From: Thermothelomyces thermophilus ATCC 42464
Lineage: Eukaryota > Ascomycota > Sordariomycetes > Sordariales > Chaetomiaceae
Direction: 5' to 3'
Length of the DNA: 64,000 bases
NCBI RefSeq assembly: GCF_000226095.1
Contig: NC_016477.1
Coordinates: 1,984,001-2,048,000 of the forward strand
Shown: positions 1 to 13,267 of the stretch, in pieces
Layout of the letters: each line of letters begins with the position of its first letter
How positions within the stretch are numbered: the stretch's first letter is position 1
The notes under the pieces: generated by a model
Told to the model about the DNA's origin: nothing
Databases searched by the model: none
What the model saw: only the letters and a program-made list of their open reading frames with translations
Made by a program: the position numbers and the translations under genes

Positions 1-3000
1 TAGATGACGGTAACGATAGTTAGTAGTTAGATGTCGAAATTCGTTCTTTAATAACGAAGGGTCCGACCTTCTTAAAGTCTAGCTTTATACTTAGTCGTTT
101 GGTTTGTAAGTTTCGTACGATTAGGTAGACTTTGTCTCCCTTCTCTAGGCAAGGTCCTTCGAGCCTATGTTTATCGTAGTAATTTTTCATTCTAGTCTTG
201 ACAAACTCGAGTTCCTTTTTGAGCTTTTCATATAGTGTATATATTTGTTCTACTTCAACCGCTACTCTTGGCACTATAACCTCTAGTCCTTGCCTAAGGT
301 CTACTTTATATCTATAGTTTATAAAGAACGGTATAACTTTGGTTGTTTCCATTAGCGTTATATTATAAGCAAGTTATACTATTAGCAATAGTATAACCTA
401 GTCGTCTTACTAGTAGTTAATATAAGAGTAGAGGTATTACTTAATAACTTAGTTTAGTCGCTCCGTTTGTCCGTTAGTCTATAGGTAATATACTGTTAAT
501 AGCTTGCTATTAACGCTTAATTATTATATTAACACTTGCTAGAACTTTAATATAAACTTAGTATCTCTATTAGTAATCTATTCTTATGGCCAAGTATATA
601 TTAATATAACTTGCTAGTAAATTATGTCTGCTAGCTATTTAGCTATCTAGGACTCCTTATAGGGAAAGAAGTATACCTATTTAGTTAGGTAATCTACTAT
701 AGTAAGAATACTATCGTAGGTTACTCCTATAGCTATATCCTTAGATTCTAGTAGCTTTATAATAAAGTCTATTATAACTAAACTCTATAGTTTATTAGCT
801 ATTAGCAGTAGCTAAAGTAGCCTATACGGCTTATATCGTACCGTTTTGCTTCGATTGTAAATGTCGTAGTTTTATATAACTTCTTTAACTCGTGCCATTA
901 ATTATAGAAAGTCATAGTGTTTCTTGACTTATACGATAGTCTTTATAACTCCTTTATATCCTCCGAGTTTCGACTTATAAAGTTCTCGAATCATTCGTAG
1001 CTACTAATTCCCGTCGTAGATATATGCTTTGCCTCGGTACTAGAGTTTCCTATCCCTTTCTTTTACTCCGTTAGGTACTACTAGTCTAGGTACTACTTAA
1101 TACTATATCTCGTTAATCCTTTCTTCTCGAAAGATTATATAACATTCTAGGAACGAGTTAAGTAGATCATCTTCTATAGGTATCTACATTTCGTGATGTA
1201 GTGTTCCGTCTGTTTGTTCCTTAAATAACGGTAGTATTATTTCTATTTGTCCTTCTATATGATCCGTTTGTCGGCTTAAGATGTCCGCTTGTACGTTCTC
1301 TTTACCCTTCTTATAGCAGATCTTAAAGTTAAATTCTACGAGGAATTCTGCCTATCGTATTTGTCGTCCGTTAAGTTCTTTTATCGTTATAAAGTATCGT
1401 AGGTTTTTGTAATCTATATATACCTATACTAGTTCGGTTATACTGCTAAGGTATAGTTACTATTCCTTAAAAGCTTTAACAATTATAAGTAGTTCCTTAT
1501 TATAGATTGGATAATTAAGATGTAATCTATCGAGCTTCTTTAAAACGAAGGCTATAGGATATAGCTTCCCTTGTTTATCTCGTTATCCTAATTATCCCCT
1601 AATGGTATAATCTAAAGCATCTATTTCTACCTCGAATGGCTTCTTAGGGTCTAGTAGTACTAGTACTAGATCTTTAGTAATAGTGTCACGGATCTATATA
1701 AATGCTTACTTATACTATTCTTCCTATTAGAATTTAGCGTTCTTCTTGGTAAGTTCGTACAAAGGTCGTATAATCGCTCCGAAATTCCTAATAAACATCT
1801 AATAGAAGTTTATAAATCCGATGAAGCTTCGTATTTCCGTGACTAACGTTAGTTGTAACTACTCCTTAATAGCTTTAACCTTTAAGGGTTTTATCTGGAT
1901 TTGTCCTAGGGATACTTCGTATCCTAAAAATACTATCTTCCTAACGTAGAATTCGCTCTTTTCCTTATTAACTAATAGTTTATACGTATATAGTGCGTCT
2001 AGCACTACTTTTATATACTTCTAGTGTTTATCTATTGTCTTAGAGAAGATAAGTATATCGTCGAGATAATATACTACGAATTTGTCGAGAAAGGGTTGGA
2101 TAGCTTAATCAATTAGGGCTTGGAACGTTGCTAGCGTGTTCGTAAGTCCGAATGGCATGACAAGGTACTTGTAGTGGCTATAGGGTATCCTAAAGGCTAT
2201 TTTCTACTTGTTGCCTTCTTTGATCCGTATATAGTTATAGGCTGATGGCAAGTCAAGACGCGTGAAATATTAGGCTCTTGCTAACTGATCTCGAAGCTAT
2301 AAGATTAGTGGTAATAGGTATCGGTTTTTTACGGTCTGTTTGTTAAGTTACTAATAGTTAATATATAACTATAGCTTTCTGTCTTTCTTAGGCATAAACA
2401 GGATTAGGTAGCCTGCTAGCAATGTCGACAGGCAGATATATCCTCTTTGAAGGTTCTCCTCTAAATATCGCTTAAGTTCTTCGTTCTATATCTAGCTTAT
2501 ATAGTAGATCTTAAAGAACTTTAGTTATACTCCTTCCTTAAGCTTGATCTTATAATCCTATAGGCTATATTCTAGTAGTCCTTCTAGATATTTCGGTTTA
2601 AATGCTAGGTATCCTTCGTATTCCTTCGGTACTTCTCTAGTCTTATCTCGTCTCTCGGTTTTCTAATAGTATACAAACTTGGTTCTGTCTATAGCGATGC
2701 TAACGATTTATCCTATCTTAACCTACTACTCTAATTATAGTACTCCGCATTCGTTAACGGAGGAAACAGCTATCGGCGGTTCGGCTTGTTCTTCCTATTA
2801 CGATATTAATGTCGTTATACTACCTCTTCTAGAGTCTGTAGTGGTCTGTCTACTACTATCCGTCTCTTACGGTGGATCCGTAGGACATGCCTTCCCCTAA
2901 GCATTGTCCGCTCGCGATCCTTATACGCTCCCTATCTTACTAGTCAAATATAACTCCATTCGGGGTTATAGGTAGCTACCATTCTTCTAGCTAATGTCTA

Positions 3001-5682
3001 GGTTATAATCTTTATATTATAATAACTTTAATATTATATCTTTGTCGTTACTTATATCCACGATATTAAATATAACTACTATAGTCTTCCCTACTATAGT
3101 AATGTCGATCGGTTTAATCTCCTTATATACCTATTATATCGGAAATGGCCCTTTGACTATACTATGCTTTTACTTTATTCTCTAAGGTATCTATAGCTAA
3201 TTTATAAGCGTTAGCGAAATCAGGTTTATCTCTGCTCTACTATCTACTAGTATAAGCATTTCGTACTATTTCTATCATACTATTATCTATAGTCACTTAT
3301 CTTATCGCTATCGTCTAAAGATTATAGCGATTTCCTATATTTCTACTAGGAGGTCTTAATATAGTAGTCTCTTACACTAGTTCCTCCTATACTATACTAC
3401 TACTTGCTACTATATAGGCATTAATGGTTTCCGGGCCCTTCGAAGGGCCCTAACCCGTTTCCTAGGTTAGTACTAACCTCTTCGGTTATTTAGCTAATAG
3501 CAGCTTTGTCGATCGTACTTATTTCCATAAGCCATTAAGTGCTTATAGCTTTCCACTATTAAGTCCGTTCTGCTTCTTATTGTACATGCTATAGCTTTAT
3601 CTAAAGCTCTCGAATTCGCGATTTCTTTTCGTCCGTGTGATAGAGGCAATCGTTACTCCAGCACGAGTCCTATATGTCTCGTCCTATTCTGTAGTACCTA
3701 GGCTAGGCTTGTCTTAGAACTATCGTAATGCCTTCTAGATCGTGGGCTTCGATCTTCTAGAGCAATTCGGCTGCTCTGTTTCCTATATCGTAGACCTATT
3801 CTACAGGGTATAAGCTTCTATCCTCATTTTCTTATCAGGTCGGCTAGTAATTGTTTTCGAATTTATTACGGAAGTGGTATTAGCATCTGTATACTATATA
3901 TTGAAACTAGGGCACTTGTGTATATGCCTCGTGTCGAGGATATAGTTATATAGCATCGCTTAAGAGGTATTAGAATTCTTTCCTAAATCCTTCCTACTAT
4001 ATATAGACCATAGGTACTCTAATACTAAAGTAAGAGTATTTCTTCTAGTAGCTTCCCTACGTATACTTATCTTTTCCACGGTTTACGTATATAAACTAGT
4101 ATTTTAGGTTCTATATGTTATTACTAAGTTACTAGTTATTAAGGTACTTAGTGTAGCTATTAGGCCTATTATATATTATAGGCTATTTTCCTTTAATAGT
4201 TTCTACGATACGTCGGAGTTCCCTTATCTCGTCCTTTATCTTATCGCTCTACTAGACGAGTCGAATTAAGCGCCTATCCTATTTATGCAGTTCCGTATTA
4301 AGCTAGAAAACTTTATTATAGTACCATTCGATTCGTTCCTAGAGGAATAAAACATTAGGTCCAGGTCTTTCGATTCCTTAGGTATTGGTTGTCTATAATC
4401 TATCCTACCTTTATATAACTATAAAACCCTACTGCCTTAAGGCTAGGAGAATCGAAATTAGTAGTGTATACTCTCCTACCATATCCTATTTAGCAAGACC
4501 TATCTCTAGGTCTATAGTGACCAGTTCGGAGTATAGTACTTGTTTATCTTTACTATTACCGTCATATCCAAGACTATCTATATTATTACCCCTATCTTTA
4601 TAGCTTGTGGCCGCTACTTTGATAATATCCTTGGTAGTTTCGTCAATAGCTGTAATTTCTTTTCTAGGGACTATCTTTTACTCTTTCTTCGGGCTTTAAC
4701 ATTCTTGCTTATAGTGCCCTTTCTTTCTATAGTTATAGTAGGTAACATTAGACTTGTCTTTGGTTATCTTCTTCTAGTCCTGCTTTTACGTTATATCTAT
4801 ATCTATAGCTCTAGGGTATATCCTATATAAGGTACTAATGTACGCTTGCTTTTTTTTATTATTAGCCTTAACCGTAGTTCTATTTATTTAACCTCGTTTT
4901 TACTACTCTTATATATGAAGTTAATTATCGATTCTAATGGCCTATATAATATATTTGTCTAGAGTCTTAGGCCGATCGTACTTATATAGCTTGTCTTTAA
5001 CCTTTTCCTTTAAGCCGTTATAGAATAGTTACATTAACGCCTCGTCGTTAAGCTAAGACTTAAGTATATCCTATCTAAACTATATAGTATAAGAGGTTAC
5101 TAACTTGGTCTATTGGAGATTAGCAAGTCTTTCTTATATATAAATCTTCTCGTCTTTATCGCTAAAAACCTTCTAAAGCTCTTCTTCGAAACGGTCGTAG
5201 GATCGAAAGACTACTTACGTAAACGCGTCTCGGTCATCCTTGTCTTCCTCAGTAAGATAGTCGTTCTATATAGGCTTAAACTATCTAAGTACCTTGCCCT
5301 CTAGTCTTATGGCTATATAGAGAACTTTAGCTTTGTTATCTAAAAACTTATTATCATTAAGCTAGAAGTAAGATCGAAGGTTTATTAGGAATCCTATAAG
5401 ATCCTCCTTAGTTCCTCTATATTTGCTAGGTAGTTTGATCTTAATATAGCTCGCTTTGGTACCCTCGAGTGCCTTGATTTTGGTATAGGCCTTGTTAACT
5501 AGTTTCTATAAATGCTTTTTACCGTTTTCGAGTTCCTTAATTCAAGCTTAAGTAGCCTTGTCTCTCTAGTCTAATTCCTAGATTCGCTAATAGAGTTAAC
5601 TAAGCTAGGTAAGCAGCTATTTAGCTATAACGTTAGTAGCTATATTGATATCAAAGTCAAAGTTACCTCTATTCTAAACTAT
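1..5682 (-). pseudogene. Gypsy-1 copy E0 gag-pol, RIP-inactivated, 3' end outside window
   Basis: Gag-pol of a Ty3/Gypsy chromovirus read right to left. Gag starts at 5682, where ATG has become ATA, and ends at TAA 3421-3423, giving 753 codons as in copies B, E-R and F. A degraded CCHC knuckle lies near 4702-4746, with Cys changed to Tyr. Pol follows in the -1 frame. The protease site is at 3233-3244, where DSGA reads DSRA. RT carries YLDD at 2057-2068. RNase H and the integrase core follow towards position 360. An open stretch at 20-352 is the integrase C-terminus, with a GPF motif (KKVGPFVIKERIS). The chromodomain would lie left of position 1. In-frame TAG and TAA codons throughout make it non-functional. 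Confidence 0.9.
3433..3463 (-). promoter_or_regulatory. gag-pol -1 frameshift signal, copy E0
   Basis: On the minus strand the slippery heptamer reads AGGAAAC (3457-3463); copy F shows the unmutated GGGAAAC. A 6-nt spacer follows, then a perfect palindrome GGGCCCTTCGAAGGGCCC (3433-3450). The gag stop TAA lies 9 nt further on. The GC-rich hairpin stands out from AT-rich surroundings. Confidence 0.7.
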
Positions 5683-5693
5683 AATAAAACAAA

Positions 5694-5704
5694 GGGAGTA
5701 ATAG
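5694..5704 (-). other. self-priming PBS, copy E0
   Basis: Just inside the LTR the minus strand reads TTGCTATTACT. It pairs with the LTR segment AGTAATAGTAA (around 5886-5896) except for one C/T difference of RIP type. Copies B and F carry different but matching pairs. Confidence 0.6.
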
Positions 5705-5709
5705 CAACG

Positions 5710-6148
5710 TATAACGAACCTAACTTAGACTTCTTCTAAAAGGGTTTAGATAAAGGTAGATTAAGCGGGACAAGTAGGCAGGTCGTCTAAGGGATTTAGT
5801 AAAGCTAAAGGGTTTATAATAATACTAGGGTTATCTCTTATAGTAGTTAATAACAATACTTAGTATAAATATCATAATTATAAGGTTACTATTACTAGTG
5901 AACTCCTAGAGTCTACTAGAACGAGTGACTAACTATCTAATATACTTATCTAGTTCCCTTATTCCTAAGTGTTCCCCCTTAGGTTCTAATTGTATGATCG
6001 CTACTATGTTCCTTCGATCATTGTTCGGGTGCTTGCCTTGATCGAAGTGCGATTACTGCGATCACTTCCTGACTGGTCCTTGGATCTTGCGGTTTCTAAT
6101 TGGTTCTATGTGCCTTGTCGGGTTGCCTTATGCAGCCAAATCGTGACA
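5710..6148 (-). repeat. 5' LTR of Gypsy-1 copy E0 (U3 subtype Z)
   Basis: 439 bp, from the RIP form of TGTAACGAACC to ...CGTGACA, so TG...CA in element orientation. Its R-U5 half matches all other Gypsy-1 LTRs. The U3 half (about 5990-6148) is unlike the others and clearly less AT-rich. The flank at 6149-6153 (CTAGT) is the presumed target duplication; its partner lies outside the window. Confidence 0.85.
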
Positions 6149-6153
6149 CTAGT

Positions 6154-7423
6154 ATAGAGTAAGTTATTAAGGGCTTAGGTGTATATTTAAAGGTTAAGAG
6201 TCTTCTAAAGCTCTCTATCTATTTAGTAAGTTCGTCTATTACTTACGTCTCTGCTATAAAAGTCTCTAGAACTAATTACTTGCTTATAGGCTATATATTA
6301 GATAGCTTCCTTACCCCTAAGTCTTAACCCTATTAGAGAGGTTAGTCTACCGCTAGACTCTCTTATAATAAAGGTAGCTAAGCTACTATAATAAAGTTTT
6401 CTACTAGTTATTAGGTCTATTATAACGCTTCCTAGAGAAAATCACTATCCTAAAAATCTTCGCCAAGATCGAACTAATTGACTTCCTAGCTCGCTACTAC
6501 TAATAACGACTCTATTAGCTACTCTTTACCTAGACGGTAGAAAGTCTTCTTATTAAAGCGAACGTTACGAGTTATAATAACCTTATCAAGCTTAGGTATC
6601 TAAACGCGATAGATATTGGAAGCGTAATATCTTACGAGATATCTTATTAGCCTATATAGTAGTACCTTAAAGTTCTTTATATACCGCTTAGCTTCCCTAT
6701 TCTTATGGAGGATATATACCTAGCATCTATATATAAAGATATTACTCTAATCTAGGTATAAGTCATTAGTTAATATAATTATCAAGCTAGGTTTATATTA
6801 GCGAAAATACTATTTAAACTAGCTATAGAGCACCTTATTAGGAGTTTTAAACAAGTAAGCACGGCTTAGGCTTATTATATATAAGTATGCTACTACTTGT
6901 ATACTTTCTAACTAGAGCTTTATAAGGAGATTTATACCGTCTAGTATCTTAATTAAGCGTAAGATCAGTTCTTACCTTACTTACTTTACTAGTCTATTAA
7001 GCTTATAGGTATATAAAGGTAAGAGTTTAAAATTAATACTACTTTCTATAGCTTAAGTCTAGTAATATATTAGTATATACCTTACTAAACTAATCGTTAT
7101 AGTATTATTATCTTACTTGATCTTATAGATAGTAAGCCTATATTAGCGTCTTACCTAGCTCTCGAAATTCTAGATAACTCCTATAATCTAGTCTAATGAC
7201 TTTATCATTAAGAGAAAAGGAAAGAGCTTTCTATTATACTTGTTAATAATTATAAGTAGCTATCGTAATCTATTAATTACTTTAGAATAATCAAATAGAT
7301 CTTAGGCTATTTACTAGAATAGGCATATAGACTTTTGCTTAGGTAGTATTTTCCTAGAGATAACTTTACTTATATAAGTACAAGCATAGCTCTCGTACTT
7401 AATATATACTATCCCTTTAATAT
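6154..7423 (-). pseudogene. Ty1/Copia-like integrase fragment, RIP-degraded
   Basis: Read right to left, one interrupted frame gives integrase-core-like text (LLIIINKYNRKLFPFLL), then VVAYLYIISLSRAYLFKTPN, which resembles the Copia stretch before the third catalytic residue. Next comes SNIYRV*IPKLDKVIITRNV, typical of the linker between integrase and RT in Ty1/Copia pol. No LTR, protease or RT of this element is visible. Gypsy-1 E0 cuts it on the left and the LTR of Gypsy-2 copy C on the right, so it is the oldest layer here. Assignment rests on motif memory only. Confidence 0.55.
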
Positions 7424-7640
7424 TAGACTAAGGCTAAGAGTTCTTAATATAACTAGAGGGACACAGGGTATAGTTTTGTTTTTCCAGTTCCATAGAGCTT
7501 TGCTATATATAATAGGTATGAATAGAAGGTTACCTATCTAGAGGCGCTAGATAAGATGGACAAGGACAATAGATAGCTTTTAACACTCGTTTACTCTAAT
7601 AGATTAAAGTAGCAGGATATAGTTCTTCTTTCTTTTATAA
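7424..7640 (+). repeat. 5' LTR of Gypsy-2 copy C, left half
   Basis: First 217 bp of a Gypsy-2 LTR (TAGACTAAGG...), stopping at ...CTTTTATAA where copy A begins. The other half is at 27153-27387. The two halves sum to 452 bp, the normal LTR length. ATAA at 7637-7640 and 27149-27152 is the target duplication of copy A. Confidence 0.88.
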
Positions 7641-8091
7641 TAGACTAGGGCTAGAAGTTCTTAATATGACCAGGGGGACATAGGGTACAGTTTTATTTTT
7701 CCAGTTCTATAGAGCTTTATTATATACGATAGGCATAAATAGGGGTTACCTATCTAGGGGGCACCAGACGGACAGACAAGGACAACAGATGGCTTTCGAT
7801 ACTCGTTTTACTCTAATGGATTAGAGTAGCAGGATGTAGTTCTTCTTTCTTTTGTAAGTTAGAGTATCTTTTTCTATATAAGTAGACTCTTTTATATCTA
7901 TCTAGAGGGACATTACTATTGCCGCCTTTGCCTCTATCATTATTACTATCTAGATAGTCGGACTTGCCTACTATAACCGCGAATACTCGGACGCCCTAGA
8001 CATTTTGAGCCGAAGCTCCTCCCTATCTGACTAGATAGAGGTTTAGTTCTAGAGGTGCTAAGTGGCGCCCTAGAGGGTTAGTACTAGCTTA
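7641..8091 (+). repeat. 5' LTR of Gypsy-2 copy A
   Basis: 451 bp, starting TAGACTAGGG and ending CTAGCTTA (copy D shows ...CTAGCTCA, so the ancestral end is CA). A TATA-like CATAAATAGGGG is near 7734-7746, matching TATAAATAGGGG in sister LTRs. Confidence 0.9.
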
Positions 8092-8700
8092 TATTTTAGG
8101 GGCTTAATCAGGGAGAGCTTAGCTCTAAGTCTAAACTAGACTACTAGACTTCGAGCGTAGTAGGATAGTAACGTTCGTGATGGAGGAGCGAGGATATATA
8201 CGCGGAGGCGCGTATGGTAAGACTATTAGGAAAGTGAGAAGAGCGAATGTAGGTATTAAGAGATCGGTATATTTAGCGGTAGGCTAGGGAACTACTCTTG
8301 CTCTAATATAATAATACTACCAGTAGAGACGGTAGAAATCATAGGATAAAGAGTTTAAAGGAGTTTAATGTCTATCTAGAGGGATAGAAACTCCGAAATA
8401 TAGATTAGTAACGCTAGAACTGTTTAGGATTTGAAAATAAGGTTTTAGAGTTACGTAGGCACTAGAGGAGAGCTTTATAGCTATCTTAGCCCTAGTTACC
8501 TTAGTATTAGCGCTTACTAGTAAAGGCGTGTCTATCTATATATTACTACTCTTTAATAGTCTAGTATAGGTTTGTCTTATTATTTTGGGAGTTCTAACTT
8601 TAGGGGTTAGAGTATTATTACTATAGAATATCCCTTATTAGAAGGTTTAGGAATAGCTTCACTAGATATACTTTAAAGGAGTAAAAGTAGTAGATTAAGT
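8092..8700 (+). other. Gypsy-2 copy A untranslated leader
   Basis: Between the LTR and the first recognisable gag codons. It starts TATTTTAGGGGCTT. No ORF is supported and no tRNA-type primer site is obvious. The site matching the E1 insertion in copy D is empty here (TAGAG, 8446-8450). Confidence 0.6.
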
Positions 8701-11700
8701 TCATATTTGATCTTATTAGTTATAAGAGGATTTAAAGAAAAGGAAGAAGGCTTCCTAGATTAATTACTTAGATAAAAGAGTTGCCCTTAAGGAAGTTACC
8801 TAAATAGAAAGGTATAATTAAGGATAGTAACCTTAGGTACTACTCTTCTTATCGGTTTAGTAAATACCTTAATTGGAATTGCTACTTTTAACGCTTCTTA
8901 TATTTAAGTATACCGAAACCTTATCAGGAAGGACGCTATTAGAGTTACCTTAATCGCTAGAGTTTAGAAAGCTTACTTTAGACTTAGAAATCAAGTGCCA
9001 TACTTAAGTAGATATTATAGTAGATAGACTTGCTAAAGTTATTTAGGTTATATTCCCTTCGCTAATAGATAAGGGATTACCTAGTCTCTTCTCTAGTTAT
9101 AATGCTATTAAATATCTCGAACGTTTCGAAAAGGCTTATAAGATCTTTAGTAGAGATAATAACGATAAGATCTCCTACTTTAAATAATAGTATATAGACA
9201 ATCTTTAGGAAATCCTAGACTAGTAGCTAGAGTTAAAGAAAAGGGACTAGGCTACTTTCGAAGCTATTATTAAGGAACGTTAGAAGTAAAACGACTCTTG
9301 CTAGGAAACTTCTACTCAAGAGCTAGAGCATCTTCTAGACTCCTAGTATATAGATTTAGCCAAGTCTATCTACGACTACCTAGAGTACGTTAATATCCTG
9401 CTTACCTAAGTGCTAAAGAAAAAGAAAGCGGTCTATTAGTCGTTAGCTATCTAGAAGATATAGAATAGATTTCCCCCTGCTCTCTGGACTAGTCTTTAGG
9501 TCTATAAGAAGGGTAATTTATAGATTAATAATATAGAGTAGGAGGACTTCTGTAACTTTGAATAGGAGTGTTTATATAAGGGAGTTAACACTAGGTCAGT
9601 ATATTATAAGTTAGATCTAAAAGGAGGAGAAGTTAAACTATAGGTAAGTTAGACTGTTAAGAAGAGTCCTTCGGCTCCCTAGGTATAGGAAAGTCCTTTA
9701 GGTTTATCTGCCTAGAGGGATACTACCTTCGATAAGATCGTTAATAGGCTTATAGACGTCTTATATAAGCTTCGAATTAATAAGGGCAAAGTTAGCCGTA
9801 AATCCTTGGATAGGGGAAGGCGTTCCTATAACCGGATAGACGACCTAAGTGACGACAAGATTAAGGAGATCCGGACCTACCTATCGGCTACTTAAGAGTC
9901 TTAGCAAAAGAAGAAGAGCGGTAAGTTCTAGCCGAATTTGACCTTAGCTATGCCTTATAGCTATTACTACTATGGTAACTAGATATACTTTACCTATAGG
10001 TATCTAGTCCTAGTAGAGGATATCTATAATGGTCTTATCTATTAGCTCAGTTTTAAGTAGATCTTAGGTAAGAGAGATCTTAGTTTTCTAGAAAGCTAGT
10101 AAGTTAAGATTCTTAGTAAGGATATAGCTATTATGACTAATTAGGGGACCTAATAGTATATTATTTATACTTATACCTCTCTTTAGCTAGATCTTCCTAG
10201 CTAGGAGCTATATTAATGATTTATAAAGAGCTACTAAAAGGAATATAGTTAAAAGTACTATTTAGATCTAAACCTTACTACTAATAAGGCCTTCCTTTAA
10301 TATACTAAAGGTTTATACCTATTAAAAGTAGTTATAACCTCCCTTAATTACCTTACTAATACTAAGAGAGTTTCCCTAGAGTTAATCTATAACTATACTA
10401 AGGCTAGAAAGATCAATTTCTAGATAGATTATAAGCAAGGTAGACGTACTCTTATCTAATAGGTAAAACGGACAGCGTCTCGGACGGACGACTCTGTTTT
10501 TGCCACCGACTATAAGGGCTTACCAACGGACGTGTCACAGTCTGACTAGACGGCGACATAAGCTTTTAATACTATCAAGTCAGAGGTTAATAGTAAAGAT
10601 GTTTCTAATAGGGATGGCGATATAATAACTATAATATAGAGTATTACCCCTATAAAGTGCTATTTTATAGAAATAGAAGATAAGCTAATATAGGATCCTA
10701 TTAGATAAGAGGGGACCGATAAAGTAAAGACTATTCGATTACCGAAAAGGAATATAGAAGTAAGAGAAGCTTACCCTCTAGCTATAAGCTAAGGGGTTAT
10801 AGCTATTACTAAGAAGGCTACTAATCTAGCTAGCAAGGGAGCTTTCCCTCTAGCCAGATAGAAACGAACCGTTCGCTTTAGGGAATTAGAGAAATTGACT
10901 AAGGAGAATATAGTCTATAATATACTCTCTCTAGTTAGTAAGGCTCTTTAAGCAAAGATACTTACTATCGACAAGGTCTTAGGGATCTCCTTAGCGTTTA
11001 AGAACGTACTAATTACATTCCTTAAGCAGGATTATAAAAGTCCTTAGAAGGTAATTAAGTATAAGGGCTTGGCTATTCCCTTCCCTAATAAGCCGGCTTT
11101 ATAAGTAAGAGGGAGAGCGCTATAAGAGGTTAAGATATACCTTAGCCGTCTAGGTAGATAGAGTAGCGTTAAGGGAGAAGAGTCCGTGATTACGGTTTTA
11201 GCATTTCTAGGGGTTACTAGTAATAGCTAGTAAGCCGTTATAATAGATAGTTTCTAGAGTAACTACCTTATTAGATAGCAAGACTAGCTAGATTTAGAAG
11301 AAATCGAAACATTCTTTCAGGCTCTAATCTATACGCTTTCTACTAGCTAGAAGATCTAAATAGATATACTTATATAGATATATATATTATTAACGCTTTA
11401 TTATAACTTTGAGAATCTCAAGGGTAAGAAGGTACTTACTCTAATTAATACTAGATCCAAGTATAATATAATTACCTTTAGCCTAGTATAAAAATACTAT
11501 CTCCTTATATAGATAACGATAGTAATTTCCTAGGATCTTTATAATAGTAGACCGTTTACTAAGGAAATAGTTAATATAATTATCTTAGGGGCTATCTTGA
11601 TCCATAAGCATTTCTTTATCTTAGATAGAGATATTAGTAGTTACTAAATCTTACTAGGTATACCATTTATCCATAATATAAGCCTAACATTTAGCTATAA

Positions 11701-13267
11701 AGCTAGCTATCTAGTTATAATAAATATTATTACTAAGAATAAATTAATTAAAGCGTTAGTTATCTCGGACATTATAGCCAAAACGATATTTAAAAGAAAA
11801 CATTAACTTATAGAGAATAAACTCTAGCGTCTAGTTATAATAACTACTACTACCCCTACGTTTGCTAATATTTAGGATAGCGAAATTTTACTTAGATTTC
11901 TTAATAATTAGGCTAGTAAAGCCATTTTTAATATAATACTAAGGATTTCTTACCTACCTCTTATTGATATACTTATTAAAGTTTTAATATTTTGTCTTAC
12001 TAGATAGGATACTTTAAAACGGAGGTACTAGGAAACGGAAGGCGAAACGGACGAGCCTGGTCGTCTAGATAGACGGAAAACGCTTAGGAAGCTTACATTA
12101 GAGGTTAGAAAAGGGTTATAGAAGGTATAGACGTTTACTATACGAAAGTCTATAGCTAGAAAAGTTCACCCTATAGATATGGCTATTAGCGATGGTTCGG
12201 TACCTAATAGTAACCCTAACTAGTAAGAACGATACCTAGGGGGAGCCACTGAAAAGATAAAGTTTAGGTTAGAGTAGGATAGCCTTATTATACTATGGTT
12301 TTCGGACCTAGAGCCTAGGACGCGGCTTATGGCCGAACGGCTTAATATGCTACTTATATCTATAGGAGGCTTTCTATCTGACCAAGAGAAGGAACTCTTT
12401 ATATAGGTCCTATAGAACCGGGAGGCTGCCCTAGCATAGGATTTCACTAAATATAGGCAGATTTACCCTAATATTGTCCCTCCTTAGGTTATCCGGACTA
12501 TTCCTTATATAGTATAGTAATTAAAGAATATCCCTATCTTAAAGCTATTAATGCCAAAGGTTATTAACCTCCTAAAGTAGCGGATTTAGTATAGGATCAT
12601 TAAGCCTAGCTATAGAAGCTACTATAATAACTAGTTCCTAGTCCTTAAAAAGGACGGTAATCCCTAGCTAATTAATGATACTTAGAAAGCTAACGCTATA
12701 ACTATATAAGACATATTCGTGCTGCCAGCTATAGAGGAGTTTAGTAAGAACTTTAGTAGTTATAAAGTTATCTCCCTCTTAGACCTGTTCTCTAGGTATA
12801 ACTAAGTTAGCCTTGACAAACAGAGCCGAGATCTTACTACCTTTTAAACGCCTATTAGCCTCTTCTAGATATATACCTTCCCTATAGGCGGAACAAACTC
12901 TATTACCTAGTTTTAACGAGCGATGACCTAGATCTTCTAGAACCTAATTCCGGATATCTACCGCGTTTACCTAAATAATATCTATATAAAGGGGCTACGG
13001 TCCGACTATAAAGGGGAAGAAGTTGCCCCTAGGTTACGGAAGTTTATAGTCAAACACCTCTAAAACGTTAATATAGTTCTCCTAAACGCTAAACTCGCCA
13101 GAGCTATTATCGTAGCTAGGAAATCCTAGTAGTGCCGCCTACGAGTAGTATTATTTAGCTACCTCTATATACCTAAAGGGTGATTACCTAATAATACTAA
13201 AGTTACGAAAATCCTTAAGTAGACTTCCTATTTGGATTTAAAAGATATTTATACCTTCCTAGGGATC
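8700..13267 (+). pseudogene. Gypsy-2 copy A gag-pol, 5' part (gag, protease, most of RT)
   Basis: One reading frame, broken only by RIP-type stops, runs from about 8700; the start codon is not resolved. Gag gives text such as YLERFEKAYKIFSRD. The nucleocapsid near 9955-10010 has lost Cys to Tyr (SYYYYGN). The protease at 11441-11455 reads LINTGS, so the catalytic Asp is now Asn. RT contains LLDLFSRYN and GGTNS, and its active site reads YLNN (12968-12979) where copy D keeps YLDD. The frame stops at 13267 because copy B is inserted and resumes at 20840. Gag, protease and RT share one phase, so no frameshift is needed in this family. Confidence 0.85.

Noticed and set aside
2679-2900. Open frame repeated at 16510-16731, 36341-36562, 54006-54227 and 62994-63215
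   Set aside because: It lies antisense to the protease-RT spacer in every Gypsy-1 copy. It recurs because the element recurs, and pol explains the conservation.
4385-4830. Open frames at 4385-4603 and 4540-4830, with matches at 14448-14705, 36806-37072, 52303-52491, 60932-61180 and 61291-61512
   Set aside because: Antisense shadows of gag around the CCHC knuckle. RIP depletes stops on some antisense frames.
12220-12447. Minus-strand open frame of 75 codons; also 32143-32373, 32528-32728, 58912-59100 and 62441-62686
   Set aside because: Each is antisense to Gypsy-2 or Gypsy-1 coding sequence or lies across an LTR, and none shows conserved codon structure.
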